Assembly (NCBI GenBank): GCA_947457615.1
Contig: CANGWK010000016.1
Span: forward strand, 1 to 64,000
Reading direction: 5' to 3'
Origin: Flavobacteriaceae bacterium
GTDB taxonomy: Bacteria > Bacteroidota > Bacteroidia > Flavobacteriales > Flavobacteriaceae
Length of the DNA: 64,000 nt
Under the pieces are notes generated by a model. That model was not told the origin of the DNA. It saw only the letters and a program-made list of their open reading frames with translations, and did no database searches. The position numbers were made by a program, and so were the translations under genes. Shown one piece after another: positions 56,242 to 64,000 of this stretch (position 1 is its first letter; every line of letters begins with the position of its first letter).

Positions 56242-56907
56242 CTAGTTTGCTTCTTTAATTGTACCACCTGCAACTATCTTTTGGTTGATTTGCTTTGGCT
56301 TTCCATAAATAATAATATCTCCTCCTGCACGAACTTTAGCTTCCACTAAATCGGTAGCATAAACATCCGATTCACCACCGGCATTAACTGTAATAACCGT
56401 TTGATTAGTAACTAGTTTTTCTGCTTCATATATTCCTCCCGAATTAACTAAAACATCTTGATTTTTAGCGGATCCTGAAAGTTGAATTTTAGATCCATTA
56501 GCAACTCTTGCAGTCAGTTTGTCTACCTGAAGATTTATCTTAATTTCTGAGCCTTCTTTTGCTTTAATATCAAATGAAGTAGAGTTAATTACCGCTTCAC
56601 TAGTTATTCTTGAACCTTCATTAGCTTCTAACGCATTAATTTTAATATAATAAACTGTTGCAGAAATATTATCACCATCTAATAATCTAGTTAATGGCAT
56701 TCTTATTTTTAATTCGCCATTTTTATTTACAATCTCTACTTCTTCCGAACCACTTCCGGTTAGAATTACCTTATTCTCTTTTGCTGGAATTAAAGTAATA
56801 TCTATTCTATCAAAAGCGGTTACTTTATTAAAATCTCCTACATTTTTCTCTTTTTGAGAAAATGCTATTGAACTGATTAATAATAAACTATAAACTATTT
56901 TTTTCAT
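56242..56907 (-). CDS. DUF2807 (head GIN domain) secreted protein
   Basis: The 221-residue protein has a signal peptide ending in AFSQ. It then shows the beta-solenoid-like DUF2807 pattern, with repeated short strands such as GSGSEEVEI, NEGSRITSEAV and NAGGESDVYA. A putative adhesin-type envelope protein; function unknown. It follows rnr by one nucleotide and is probably co-transcribed with it. Confidence 0.87.
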   Translation of the reverse strand: MKKIVYSLLLISSIAFSQKEKNVGDFNKVTAFDRIDITLIPAKENKVILTGSGSEEVEIVNKNGELKIRMPLTRLLDGDNISATVYYIKINALEANEGSRITSEAVINSTSFDIKAKEGSEIKINLQVDKLTARVANGSKIQLSGSAKNQDVLVNSGGIYEAEKLVTNQTVITVNAGGESDVYATDLVEAKVRAGGDIIIYGKPKQINQKIVAGGTIKEAN

Positions 56908-56908
56908 A

Positions 56909-59089
56909 CTATTCGTTTTTTCTTAAAAAAGTAAAATCCAATTGTTTTTTTACTAAGTCCGCATTCTTTACTTTAACGTAAACTTCGTCGCCTAATTGTA
57001 ATAATTGTTTTGAAATTTCTCCAACCAATGCATATTGTTTTTCATCAAAAGTATAATAATCGTCTTTAATTTCACGTATTCTACACATACCTTCGCATTT
57101 ATTTTCTACAATCTCAACATAAATTCCCCATTCGGTAACTCCTGATATAACACCAAGAAATTCTTGGTCTTTATGATCTTGCATGTATTTAATTTGCATG
57201 TATTTGATAGAATCGCGTTCGGCATTGGTTGCTAAACTTTCCATATTGGACGAATGCTCACATTTTTCTTCATAAATATCAGCATCTGCGCTTTTTCCTC
57301 CATCTAAATAAAATTGCAATAATCTATGTACCATAACATCTGGATAACGTCTAATTGGGGATGTAAAATGGCTGTAATAGTCAAACGCCAATCCATAGTG
57401 ACCAATATTATCTGTAGAATATTTGGCTTTGCTCATCGTCCGGATAGCTAAAGTGTCTATAAGATTTTGCTCTTTTGTTCCGTTAACATCTGACATTAAT
57501 TGGTTTAACGATTTAGAAATATCTTTTTTGTCGCGTAAATCTATTTTGTATCCAAATTTTGATATTAAAGCTTGCATTGCAAATAATTTATCTTCATTTG
57601 GTTCATCATGAATTCTATAAATGAAGGTTTTCTTTTGTTTTCCGATATATTCTGCAACTTTTTTATTTGCTAAAAGCATAAATTCTTCTATCAGATGATT
57701 GGCATCTTTAGAAACTTTAAAATAAACACCTTCTGGTTCTCCGTTTTCATCTAAATTAAATTTAACTTCTACTTTATCAAAGGATATAGCTCCGTTATTC
57801 ATTCTATTTCTTCGAAGAATTTTTGCTAATTCATCTAATTTTAAAGTCGCTTCGGTAATTGCATCAGAAGCAATAAAATCGGATCCTGTTAACGAAATTT
57901 CTGCCGGAATTTTATTTGATTTAGTTTCGATAATAACTTGTGCTTCTTCATAAGAAAAACGTTGATCTGAATTAATTACAGTTCTACCAAACCATTGGTT
58001 TAAAACAGTCGCTTTAGAATCTATTTCGAAAATAGCAGAAAAAGTATATTTTTCTTCATTTGGACGAAGTGAACAAGCAAAATTAGATAAAACTTCTGGT
58101 AACATAGGCACCACTCTATCCACTAAATAAACCGAAGTTCCTCTATTATAAGCTTCATCATCTAAAATAGTTCCTTCTTGTAAGTAATGCGAAACATCCG
58201 CAATATGGATTCCAATTTCGTAATTTCCATTGTCTAATTTTTTAAAAGACAAAGCATCGTCAAAATCTTTAGCATCTTTAGGATCAATTGTATAAGTTAA
58301 TGTATCCCGCATATCGCGACGTTTTGAAATTTCTTCGGCATGAATAGAAGTATCTATTTTTTGTGCAAATACTTCAACGTCTATAGGAAAATCATACGGT
58401 AAACCATATTCAGCAAGAATAGCATGAATTTCTGTATTGTGTTCGCCAGGTTTACCTAAAACTTTAAGTACAGTTCCAAAAGGAGAATCGGCTTTTTTTG
58501 GCCAATCTTCAATTTTAACCACAACAACATCACCTTGTTCTGCTCCGTTATATTTGTCTTTAGATATAAATATATCGGTGTACATTTTAGCATTGGCAGT
58601 AGATACAAATGCAAAATTCTTTTGGATATCAATAACTCCAACAAATTCAGTTTTTGACCTTTCTAAAATTTCTATTACTTCCCCTTCCGGTTTTTTTCCT
58701 TTTCGTCGGTTATAAACATAAACTTTTACTTTATCTTTATCTAAAGCATGGTTTAGATTATTTGTAGGAATAAAAACATCCGATTCAAATTCATCGCAAA
58801 TAAAGTAAGCAGTTCTACGAGAAGTCATATCGATAGTTCCTTTATAGTAATCCTGGCTAACTGCTTTTACTAAATAGTTTCCAGGGTCGCTTTCAATAAT
58901 AACTTTTTGAGCAGCAAGGATTTTTAAGTCTTTTATAATTTCGTTTCTGCTTTTAGTATCATTCAGTTCAAGAACAGCACATATTTGCTTGTAATTGAAA
59001 GTTTTATTTGCGTTTTGTGATAGTATTTTTAAAATCTTTTCAGAGAAAGTTTTCTCTTTTTTTCCAAACTTTTTTGGGAATTTACTCAT
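56909..59089 (-). CDS. rnr: Ribonuclease R
   Basis: A 3'-5' exoribonuclease that degrades structured RNA. It has an N-terminal winged-helix/cold-shock region, and the RNB catalytic site is IDPKDAKDFDDALS with the metal-binding aspartates. FTSPIRRYPDVMVHRLL follows. A C-terminal S1 domain carries EFLGVISGVTEWGIYVEIVENKCEG. At 726 residues it is full length. Confidence 0.96.
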   Translation of the reverse strand: MSKFPKKFGKKEKTFSEKILKILSQNANKTFNYKQICAVLELNDTKSRNEIIKDLKILAAQKVIIESDPGNYLVKAVSQDYYKGTIDMTSRRTAYFICDEFESDVFIPTNNLNHALDKDKVKVYVYNRRKGKKPEGEVIEILERSKTEFVGVIDIQKNFAFVSTANAKMYTDIFISKDKYNGAEQGDVVVVKIEDWPKKADSPFGTVLKVLGKPGEHNTEIHAILAEYGLPYDFPIDVEVFAQKIDTSIHAEEISKRRDMRDTLTYTIDPKDAKDFDDALSFKKLDNGNYEIGIHIADVSHYLQEGTILDDEAYNRGTSVYLVDRVVPMLPEVLSNFACSLRPNEEKYTFSAIFEIDSKATVLNQWFGRTVINSDQRFSYEEAQVIIETKSNKIPAEISLTGSDFIASDAITEATLKLDELAKILRRNRMNNGAISFDKVEVKFNLDENGEPEGVYFKVSKDANHLIEEFMLLANKKVAEYIGKQKKTFIYRIHDEPNEDKLFAMQALISKFGYKIDLRDKKDISKSLNQLMSDVNGTKEQNLIDTLAIRTMSKAKYSTDNIGHYGLAFDYYSHFTSPIRRYPDVMVHRLLQFYLDGGKSADADIYEEKCEHSSNMESLATNAERDSIKYMQIKYMQDHKDQEFLGVISGVTEWGIYVEIVENKCEGMCRIREIKDDYYTFDEKQYALVGEISKQLLQLGDEVYVKVKNADLVKKQLDFTFLRKNE

Positions 59090-59216
59090 ATTCTTTATCT
59101 AATAAGGTTTAAAATTACGAAGAAGTATTAAGATTAAAGGATTAAGTAGAAAGATTTATCCAAAATATAACTTTTAAATAAAAATAAAGAAGAAGAATAG
59201 ATTCAAAAGTTTAGTT

Positions 59217-59224
59217 TAAATTTG
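59217..59224 (+). promoter_or_regulatory. -7 box upstream of the DUF2007 gene
   Basis: TAAATTTG matches TAnnTTTG, 28 nt before the ATG. Confidence 0.45.
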
Positions 59225-59252
59225 AATGAATTATAATAACTAAACAAATAAA

Positions 59253-59486
59253 ATGACTGAATTTGAAACTATTGCTATATTTAATTTTTCTCACGAAATA
59301 ATAGTATTAAAGTCTATATTAGATAATGAAGGAATACATTATTTGTTTCAAAATGAAAATTTAGTATCTGTGAATCCTCTAGCAAGTTACGCTTATGGCG
59401 GAATACAATTAAAAGTTCATCCTAAAGATTTTAAAATAGTAAAAGAAATTTTAAATAACTTAAATACTAATTTAGAAATAGTATAG
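59253..59486 (+). CDS. DUF2007 domain-containing small protein
   Basis: The 77-residue protein fits the DUF2007 'putative signal transducing protein' family: IAIFNFSHEIIVLKSILDNEGI, then GGIQLKVHPKDFKIVKEIL. Function unknown. It is the last gene before a 650-bp AT-rich noncoding region on its right, and it diverges from rnr. Confidence 0.82.
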   Translation: MTEFETIAIFNFSHEIIVLKSILDNEGIHYLFQNENLVSVNPLASYAYGGIQLKVHPKDFKIVKEILNNLNTNLEIV

Positions 59487-60145
59487 AATACAATTTTATC
59501 ATTCCGTAGGAATCTATTCTATTTATTTTCTGAAATTCAAAAGTTTTCAACACTTATTAAAAACAACAAAAAGAAATTTTAAATTTAAATTAATTTATGA
59601 TGGTTATTATAGCGTGTTAATTAGTATAATAACTTTAATTTTATTTACTTGATTTTATAGTTTATCTTATTTATATCGTTTTATCAACATAGTTTTAGTG
59701 AGGTAAAACGTTTATTTTAAAGCTAAACAAGAAAGTAATAAACGGTTGTTAATAAGTTAAAAATAGTATTTTTTGTAAATAACTTTTGTTGTGGATTTAT
59801 GTTGAAAAAAGACGATTGATTATGGATAACTTTTATATAAAAAAGCAAAAAAAAATTAGATTTTCTCGTTTCATATTTCGATTACAAATTTTACTCATAC
59901 AATCATAAAAAACTTCTTATTTTATATATTAACTTATTAACAATAATAGTTAATTTAAAGTTAACTGAATATCAACGAATTGTAAACAGCTATTAACAAT
60001 TTAATTTTTTAACATTTGAATTAATCATAATGTAATAATTTACATATAGTTATATAAATAATTCATTTACGATAAAATGTTACTTATAGAAAATCAGTCA
60101 GTTATAATTTAATAAAAATGAAATCGATTTACTAATAAGTTTGAT
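59487..60145. other. Candidate chromosomal replication origin (oriC-like AT-rich region)
   Basis: No gene is found in this unusually AT-rich stretch. DnaA-box-like 9-mers (consensus TTATCCACA) cluster here: TTTTCAACA (59544), TTATCAACA (59681), TGTGGATTT (59790), TGTTGAAAA (59800, inverse of TTTTCAACA), TATGGATAA (59821) and TTATTAACA (59934). An A/T-only-looking tract (59831-59940) beside them could be an unwinding element. Genes on the right all point right; most on the left point left. None of the boxes is a perfect consensus match, so this is inference. Confidence 0.5.
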
Positions 60146-60165
60146 TAAATTTGTTTCGGAAACAA
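60146..60165 (+). promoter_or_regulatory. rpiB promoter -7 box with overlapping palindrome
   Basis: TAAATTTG (60146-60153) overlaps the 15-bp palindrome TTGTTTCGGAAACAA (60151-60165), an operator-like arrangement 14 nt before ATG 60180. The arms resemble parS half-sites but the CACGTG centre is missing. Confidence 0.5.
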
Positions 60166-60179
60166 TAACACTATTCATT

Positions 60180-60611
60180 ATGAAAATCTCCATTGGGAAT
60201 GATCACGCAGGACCAGATTATAAAAAGGCAATAGTTGCATTTTTAATCTCTAAAGGACACGAAATAATAAATCATGGAACCGATACGGATGATAGTGTAG
60301 ATTATCCAGATTTTGGTCATCCAGTTGCTAGTGATGTAGAATCAGGTAAAGCCGATTTAGGAATTTTAATTTGTGGTTCTGGAAACGGAATTGCTATGAC
60401 CGCTAACAAACACCAAGGAATTCGGGCTGCCCTTTGTTGGACTAAAGAAATTTCGGCGCTTGCGCGCCAACACAACAATGCAAACATAGTAAGTATTCCT
60501 GCACGTTTTACTTCTATTCCTCAAGCAGTAGAAATTGTATCTACTTTTATAAGTACCGATTTTGAAGGAGGAAGACACGCCACACGAGTGTATAAAATTT
60601 CTTGTCGTTAA
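60180..60611 (+). CDS. rpiB: Ribose 5-phosphate isomerase B
   Basis: Interconverts ribose-5-phosphate and ribulose-5-phosphate in the pentose phosphate pathway. MKISIGNDHAGPDYK is the family start, followed by NHGTDTDDSVDYPDF and the active-site Cys in ILICGSGNGIAMTANK. ATG 60180 is clearly the start; an upstream TTG at 60141 lies before the -7 box. The stop overlaps the next ATG by one base. Confidence 0.96.
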   Translation: MKISIGNDHAGPDYKKAIVAFLISKGHEIINHGTDTDDSVDYPDFGHPVASDVESGKADLGILICGSGNGIAMTANKHQGIRAALCWTKEISALARQHNNANIVSIPARFTSIPQAVEIVSTFISTDFEGGRHATRVYKISCR

Positions 60612-61510
60612 TGGGTCACGAACATTCCCAACACAAGGTTCAAGGTAAAAATTTGATATATTCTATTTTATTGAATTTACTTATAACAGTAGCACAAATT
60701 ATAGGCGGGATCGCATCCGGTAGTTTAGCTTTATTGTCGGACGCACTTCATAATTTTTCAGATGTTCTTTCTCTTGGATTTAGTCTTATTGCTCATAAAT
60801 TATCTCGAAAAAAAGCTACTGAAGACCAAACTTTTGGATACAAAAGAGCCGAATTAATTGCTGCTTTTGTAAATGCATCTACTTTAATTTTAGTAGCTTT
60901 TGTATTGATTTATGGCGCAGCCGATCGCTTTTTTAATCCAAAACCAATTGAATCGAATCTTGTAATTTGGCTTTCTCTTTTAGGAATTGTTGTTAACGGA
61001 GGTTCGGTATTGTTATTACAAAAAGACGCCGAGCATAATATTAATATGAAGTCCGCCTACTTGCATTTATTGACCGATATGATGGCTTCGGTAGCGGTAT
61101 TAGTAGGCGGATTATTAATGAAATATTTTGGATGGTTTTGGGTAGATGGAGTGATGACCATTCTTATTGCACTATATTTAATAGTGGTTGGAATCGATTT
61201 ATTAAAAACATCCACCAAGATGTTAATGCTTTTCACTCCTGATGAAATTGATATTAAAGAAATTGTTACTGAAGTTCAAAAAATTCCAGGTGCCGGAATT
61301 TTACATCACATTCATGTTTGGCATTTAAACGATGATGAATTGCATCTAGAGGCACATTTAGATTGTTCTGAAGATATTAAACTTAGTGAATTTAATGAAA
61401 TTTCAGACAAAATAGAACAACTCTTATTAGAGAAATTCCAAATTAATCACATTAATATTCAACCCGAATACAAGAAAGAAGACCCTAAAGACATTATTGT
61501 TCAGGATTAA
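60611..61510 (+). CDS. Cation diffusion facilitator family transporter
   Basis: A proton-coupled efflux transporter for zinc or similar divalent cations. Six membrane helices are seen. Metal-binding residues occur in SDALHNFSD (helix 2) and HLLTDMMAS (helix 5). The cytoplasmic domain (about 210-300) has HHIHVWHLNDDELHLEAHLD. I chose ATG 60611, which overlaps the rpiB stop (TAATG); a TTG nine bases upstream is an alternative. Confidence 0.93.
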   Translation: MGHEHSQHKVQGKNLIYSILLNLLITVAQIIGGIASGSLALLSDALHNFSDVLSLGFSLIAHKLSRKKATEDQTFGYKRAELIAAFVNASTLILVAFVLIYGAADRFFNPKPIESNLVIWLSLLGIVVNGGSVLLLQKDAEHNINMKSAYLHLLTDMMASVAVLVGGLLMKYFGWFWVDGVMTILIALYLIVVGIDLLKTSTKMLMLFTPDEIDIKEIVTEVQKIPGAGILHHIHVWHLNDDELHLEAHLDCSEDIKLSEFNEISDKIEQLLLEKFQINHINIQPEYKKEDPKDIIVQD

Positions 61511-61521
61511 ACACCCGTAAA

Positions 61522-63648
61522 ATGACCAACATACAATTCATTCAAGCCCAAGTAAACACGTTGCCTAAAAATATTGAAGCAACTATAAAATTATTGTCAG
61601 AAGATTGTACTATTCCGTTTATTTCTAGATATAGAAAAGACCAAACGGGTAATTTGGATGAGGTTCAAATTGAGAACATTGCCAAACTTTCTAAACAATT
61701 TTCCGAAATAGAAAAACGAAAAGAAAGCATTCTGAAAACCATCGACGAACAAGGGCAGCTTTCACCTGAATTAAAAGCAAGAATTGAGAAAAGCTTTGAT
61801 TTGCAAGAAATTGAAGATTTGTATTTGCCGTATAAAAAGAAGAAGAAAACCCGCGCCGATGTTGCTCGAGAAAATGGACTAGAACCTTTAGCAAAATTAA
61901 TTTTATCCCAAAGAAACGACGATGTAGATTTTTTAGCAACACAATATATAAACAAAAACATTGGTAACGAAGACGAGGCGCTTCAAGGCGCTAGAGATAT
62001 TGTTGCTGAATGGATTAACGAAAATATTGCGGTTCGTCAAAGTTTGCGAAGATTGTATACAAGAAAATCAATAATAGAAGTTAAAGTTGTAAAAAAGAAA
62101 GCCGAAGAAGAAGCCGCTCAAAAATTTTCTCAATATTTTGATTGGGCCGAACCTTTAGCCAAAGCACCATCCCATAGGTTATTAGCAATGCTTCGAGCAG
62201 AAAACGAAGGATTTGTAAAAGTTAAAATCGAAATAGATCTTGAAGAAACTTACGATTTAATAGACGAAATCGTAATAAAAAACAGCAATAGTCCATCCAT
62301 CTCACATGTGCAACTTGCCATTGAAGACAGTTACAAAAGGCTATTGCATCCAGCTATTTCCAACGAAACGTTACAAGAAGCTAAAACCAAAGCCGATGCT
62401 AAAGCGATTGACGTTTTTGCCGGAAATTTAGGTCAATTATTGTTGGCCCCACCGTTGGGAGAAAAACGAATTTTAGCTATCGATCCCGGATTTAGAAGCG
62501 GTTGCAAAATAGTTTGTCTTGATGAAAAAGGGGATTTATTATATAACGAAACTATTTATCCGCACCAGCCACAGAACGAAACTTCTATGGCAATGAAGAA
62601 AATAAAATCGATGGTAAATGCTTATAATATTGAAGCGATTTCTATAGGGAACGGAACTGCATCAAGAGAAACTGAATTTTTTATTAAGAAAATTCCATTT
62701 GATAAACCTGTTCAAGTTTTTGTGGTTTCCGAAGCAGGAGCCTCAGTATATTCGGCAAGTAAAATTGCGCGAGATGAATTTCCGAATTATGATGTAACCG
62801 TTCGAGGTTCGGTTTCTATTGGAAGAAGACTTTCAGATCCATTGGCAGAATTGGTGAAAATTGACGCCAAGTCGATAGGAGTAGGTCAGTACCAACACGA
62901 TGTTGATCAAACAAAACTCAAAGAAGAATTGGATACCGTGGTGGTTCGTTGCGTAAATTCAGTTGGAATAAATATCAATACCGCTAGTAAATCGTTGTTG
63001 AGTTACGTGAGTGGAATAGGAGAGAAGACCGCCGAAAATATTGTTGCCTATCGATCTGAAATAGGTTCTTTTGAAGATAGAAAACAACTAAAAAAAGTAC
63101 CTCGTTTAGGTGATAAAGCCTACCAACAAGCGGCTGCATTTATTCGAATAAAAGATGGAAAAAACCCATTAGATAATTCGGCGGTGCATCCGGAAGCATA
63201 TTCTGTAGTGGAAAAAATGGCTAAGGATTTAAAAATTTCCGTTAACGAATTGATTGCCAATAAAGAGAAAATCGCTTTAATACAACCTGAAAATTACGTT
63301 ACCGAAACCATCGGAATATTAGGAATAAAAGATATTTTAAAAGAATTAGTAAAACCAGGATTAGACCCAAGAAAAGCGGCTAAAGTTTTCGAATTTGATC
63401 CGAATGTAAAAACGATAAAAGACGTAATAACCGGCATGATTTTACCAGGAATTGTGAACAACATTACTGCCTTTGGTTGTTTTGTAGATATAGGCGTAAA
63501 AGAAAGTGGCTTGGTTCATATTTCGCAACTCAAAGCCGGTTTTGTTTCCGATGTGAATGAAGTAGTGAAACTCCACCAACACGTTCAGGTAAAAGTCGTT
63601 GATGTTGATGAAGACAGGAAACGAATTCAGTTGACGATGGTGTTGTAA
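61522..63648 (+). CDS. tex: Tex-family transcription accessory/RNA-binding protein
   Basis: At 708 residues it is full length. It has the N-terminal Tex region (TIPFISRYRKDQTGNLDEVQ), a YqgF/RNase H-like domain (ILAIDPGFRSGCKIVCLDE), helix-hairpin-helix modules (SKSLLSYVSGIGEKTAENIV) and a C-terminal S1 domain (NITAFGCFVDIGVKESGLVHISQL). Tex binds nucleic acid and acts in transcription and stress tolerance. It is 11 nt after the CDF gene and probably co-transcribed. Confidence 0.95.
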   Translation: MTNIQFIQAQVNTLPKNIEATIKLLSEDCTIPFISRYRKDQTGNLDEVQIENIAKLSKQFSEIEKRKESILKTIDEQGQLSPELKARIEKSFDLQEIEDLYLPYKKKKKTRADVARENGLEPLAKLILSQRNDDVDFLATQYINKNIGNEDEALQGARDIVAEWINENIAVRQSLRRLYTRKSIIEVKVVKKKAEEEAAQKFSQYFDWAEPLAKAPSHRLLAMLRAENEGFVKVKIEIDLEETYDLIDEIVIKNSNSPSISHVQLAIEDSYKRLLHPAISNETLQEAKTKADAKAIDVFAGNLGQLLLAPPLGEKRILAIDPGFRSGCKIVCLDEKGDLLYNETIYPHQPQNETSMAMKKIKSMVNAYNIEAISIGNGTASRETEFFIKKIPFDKPVQVFVVSEAGASVYSASKIARDEFPNYDVTVRGSVSIGRRLSDPLAELVKIDAKSIGVGQYQHDVDQTKLKEELDTVVVRCVNSVGININTASKSLLSYVSGIGEKTAENIVAYRSEIGSFEDRKQLKKVPRLGDKAYQQAAAFIRIKDGKNPLDNSAVHPEAYSVVEKMAKDLKISVNELIANKEKIALIQPENYVTETIGILGIKDILKELVKPGLDPRKAAKVFEFDPNVKTIKDVITGMILPGIVNNITAFGCFVDIGVKESGLVHISQLKAGFVSDVNEVVKLHQHVQVKVVDVDEDRKRIQLTMVL

Positions 63649-63663
63649 AATATACTATATTTG
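63631..63663 (+). promoter_or_regulatory. Promoter of the DUF433 pair
   Basis: TTG (63631-63633), 22-nt spacer, TATATTTG (63656-63663): fits -33/-7 spacing. The -33 part overlaps the end of tex. Confidence 0.6.
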
Positions 63664-63680
63664 ACATAAACAAACTTATT

Positions 63681-63923
63681 ATGGAAAATTGGCAAAAACA
63701 CATTTTCATAAATCCTGAAATTAGAAGCGGTAAGCCTTGTATTTCTGGCACAAGAATTACTGTATCGGACGTTCTGTCTTATTTAGCATCTGGTATGACA
63801 ATAGAGGAAATAATTCTTGATTTTCCGGCTCTAGATAAAGAAAAAATAAAGGCGGCCCTATCATTCGCTGCTAATAGAGAAAGCATTACCAAAATTGCGT
63901 TTGCGTCGTTAAATTATTATTAG
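63681..63923 (+). CDS. DUF433 domain antitoxin-like protein
   Basis: The 80-residue protein is typical DUF433: INPEIRSGKPCISGTRITVSDVLSYLA, then IEEIILDFPALDKEKIKAAL, a helix-turn-helix-like fold. Many DUF433 proteins act as antitoxins next to DUF5615/PIN-like toxins. The next reading frame overlaps its end and begins with such a toxin. It has its own promoter. Confidence 0.85.
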   Translation: MENWQKHIFINPEIRSGKPCISGTRITVSDVLSYLASGMTIEEIILDFPALDKEKIKAALSFAANRESITKIAFASLNYY

Positions 63924-64000
63924 ACGAAAACCTTTCTTGGCGAATGATAAAAATGCTTATGCCATTTTTTAAAGAAATTGTTCACGTATCAAATTTAAGA
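63908..64000 (+). CDS. DUF5615 PIN-like toxin-type protein (partial, cut by window end)
   Basis: The frame reads VKLLLDENLSWRMIKMLMPF and continues to the window edge. This is the start of the DUF5615/PIN-like family, whose acidic LLDENLS motif contributes to the nuclease site. It overlaps the DUF433 stop by 16 nt. No ATG, GTG or TTG precedes the motif in frame after the TAG at 63875; GTT 63908 stands where the start is expected, so the gene may use an unusual start or be damaged. Confidence 0.6.

Noticed and set aside
60151..60165. Palindrome near rpiB as a fourth parS site
   Set aside because: The arms match but the central CACGTG is missing.

Overview
The window looks like a piece of a Flavobacteriaceae (Flavobacterium-like) chromosome. 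It is AT-rich, and many genes are preceded by the Bacteroidetes -7 box TAnnTTTG. It carries a giant gliding-motility/type IX secretion protein and many families typical of the phylum: DUF3078, DUF2480, DUF4837, DUF4175, DUF2807, and the YtxH/holin-like/DUF6327-like trio. Ribosome-binding sites are weak throughout, so starts were chosen from ATG position, overlaps and family length.

Region by region. (1) 1-10849, minus strand: one uninterrupted reading frame of more than 3,600 codons encodes a secreted multi-repeat adhesin-like protein with a C-terminal type B sorting domain; its stop lies just beyond base 1. (2) 11039-13219: hflX and a DUF3078 protein converge on a bidirectional terminator. 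(3) 13496-22996: an SUF iron-sulfur assembly cluster (sufA-like, sufB, sufC, sufD, sufS, sufE, DUF59, DUF2480). Two complete toxin-antitoxin pairs (MazF-type and YoeB-type) sit between sufB and sufC, and a divergent serine hydrolase separates sufD from sufS. (4) 23252-31104, plus strand: MBL hydrolase, subtilase, M1 peptidase, small secreted protein, rnpA, S41 peptidase and a double OmpA-domain protein. (5) 31105-41422: ElaA-like acetyltransferase, DUF4837 lipoprotein, MltD-like transglycosylase, pgk, holB, DoxX-like protein, a decayed toxin-antitoxin pair, a PIF1-like helicase and an OmpH/Skp lipoprotein. (6) 41662-48503: methyltransferase, mnmG, ybeY and DUF4175, with three parS-like ParB sites. 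(7) 48648-55035: gltX, SPFH protein, envelope-stress-like trio, glnS, folB. (8) 55066-55495: tRNA-Cys followed by an 88-bp tandem repeat made of its own 3' end plus its terminator. (9) 55496-59486: LysE-type exporter, DUF2807, rnr, DUF2007. (10) 59487-60145: a very AT-rich noncoding region with DnaA-box-like 9-mers, a candidate oriC. (11) 60180-64000: rpiB, CDF transporter, tex, and a DUF433/DUF5615 toxin-antitoxin-like pair running off the end.

Together, the parS cluster, the candidate origin and the switch from mostly minus-strand genes on its left to only plus-strand genes on its right suggest an origin-proximal segment. The most unusual local arrangement is the pair of toxin-antitoxin modules built into the suf operon.
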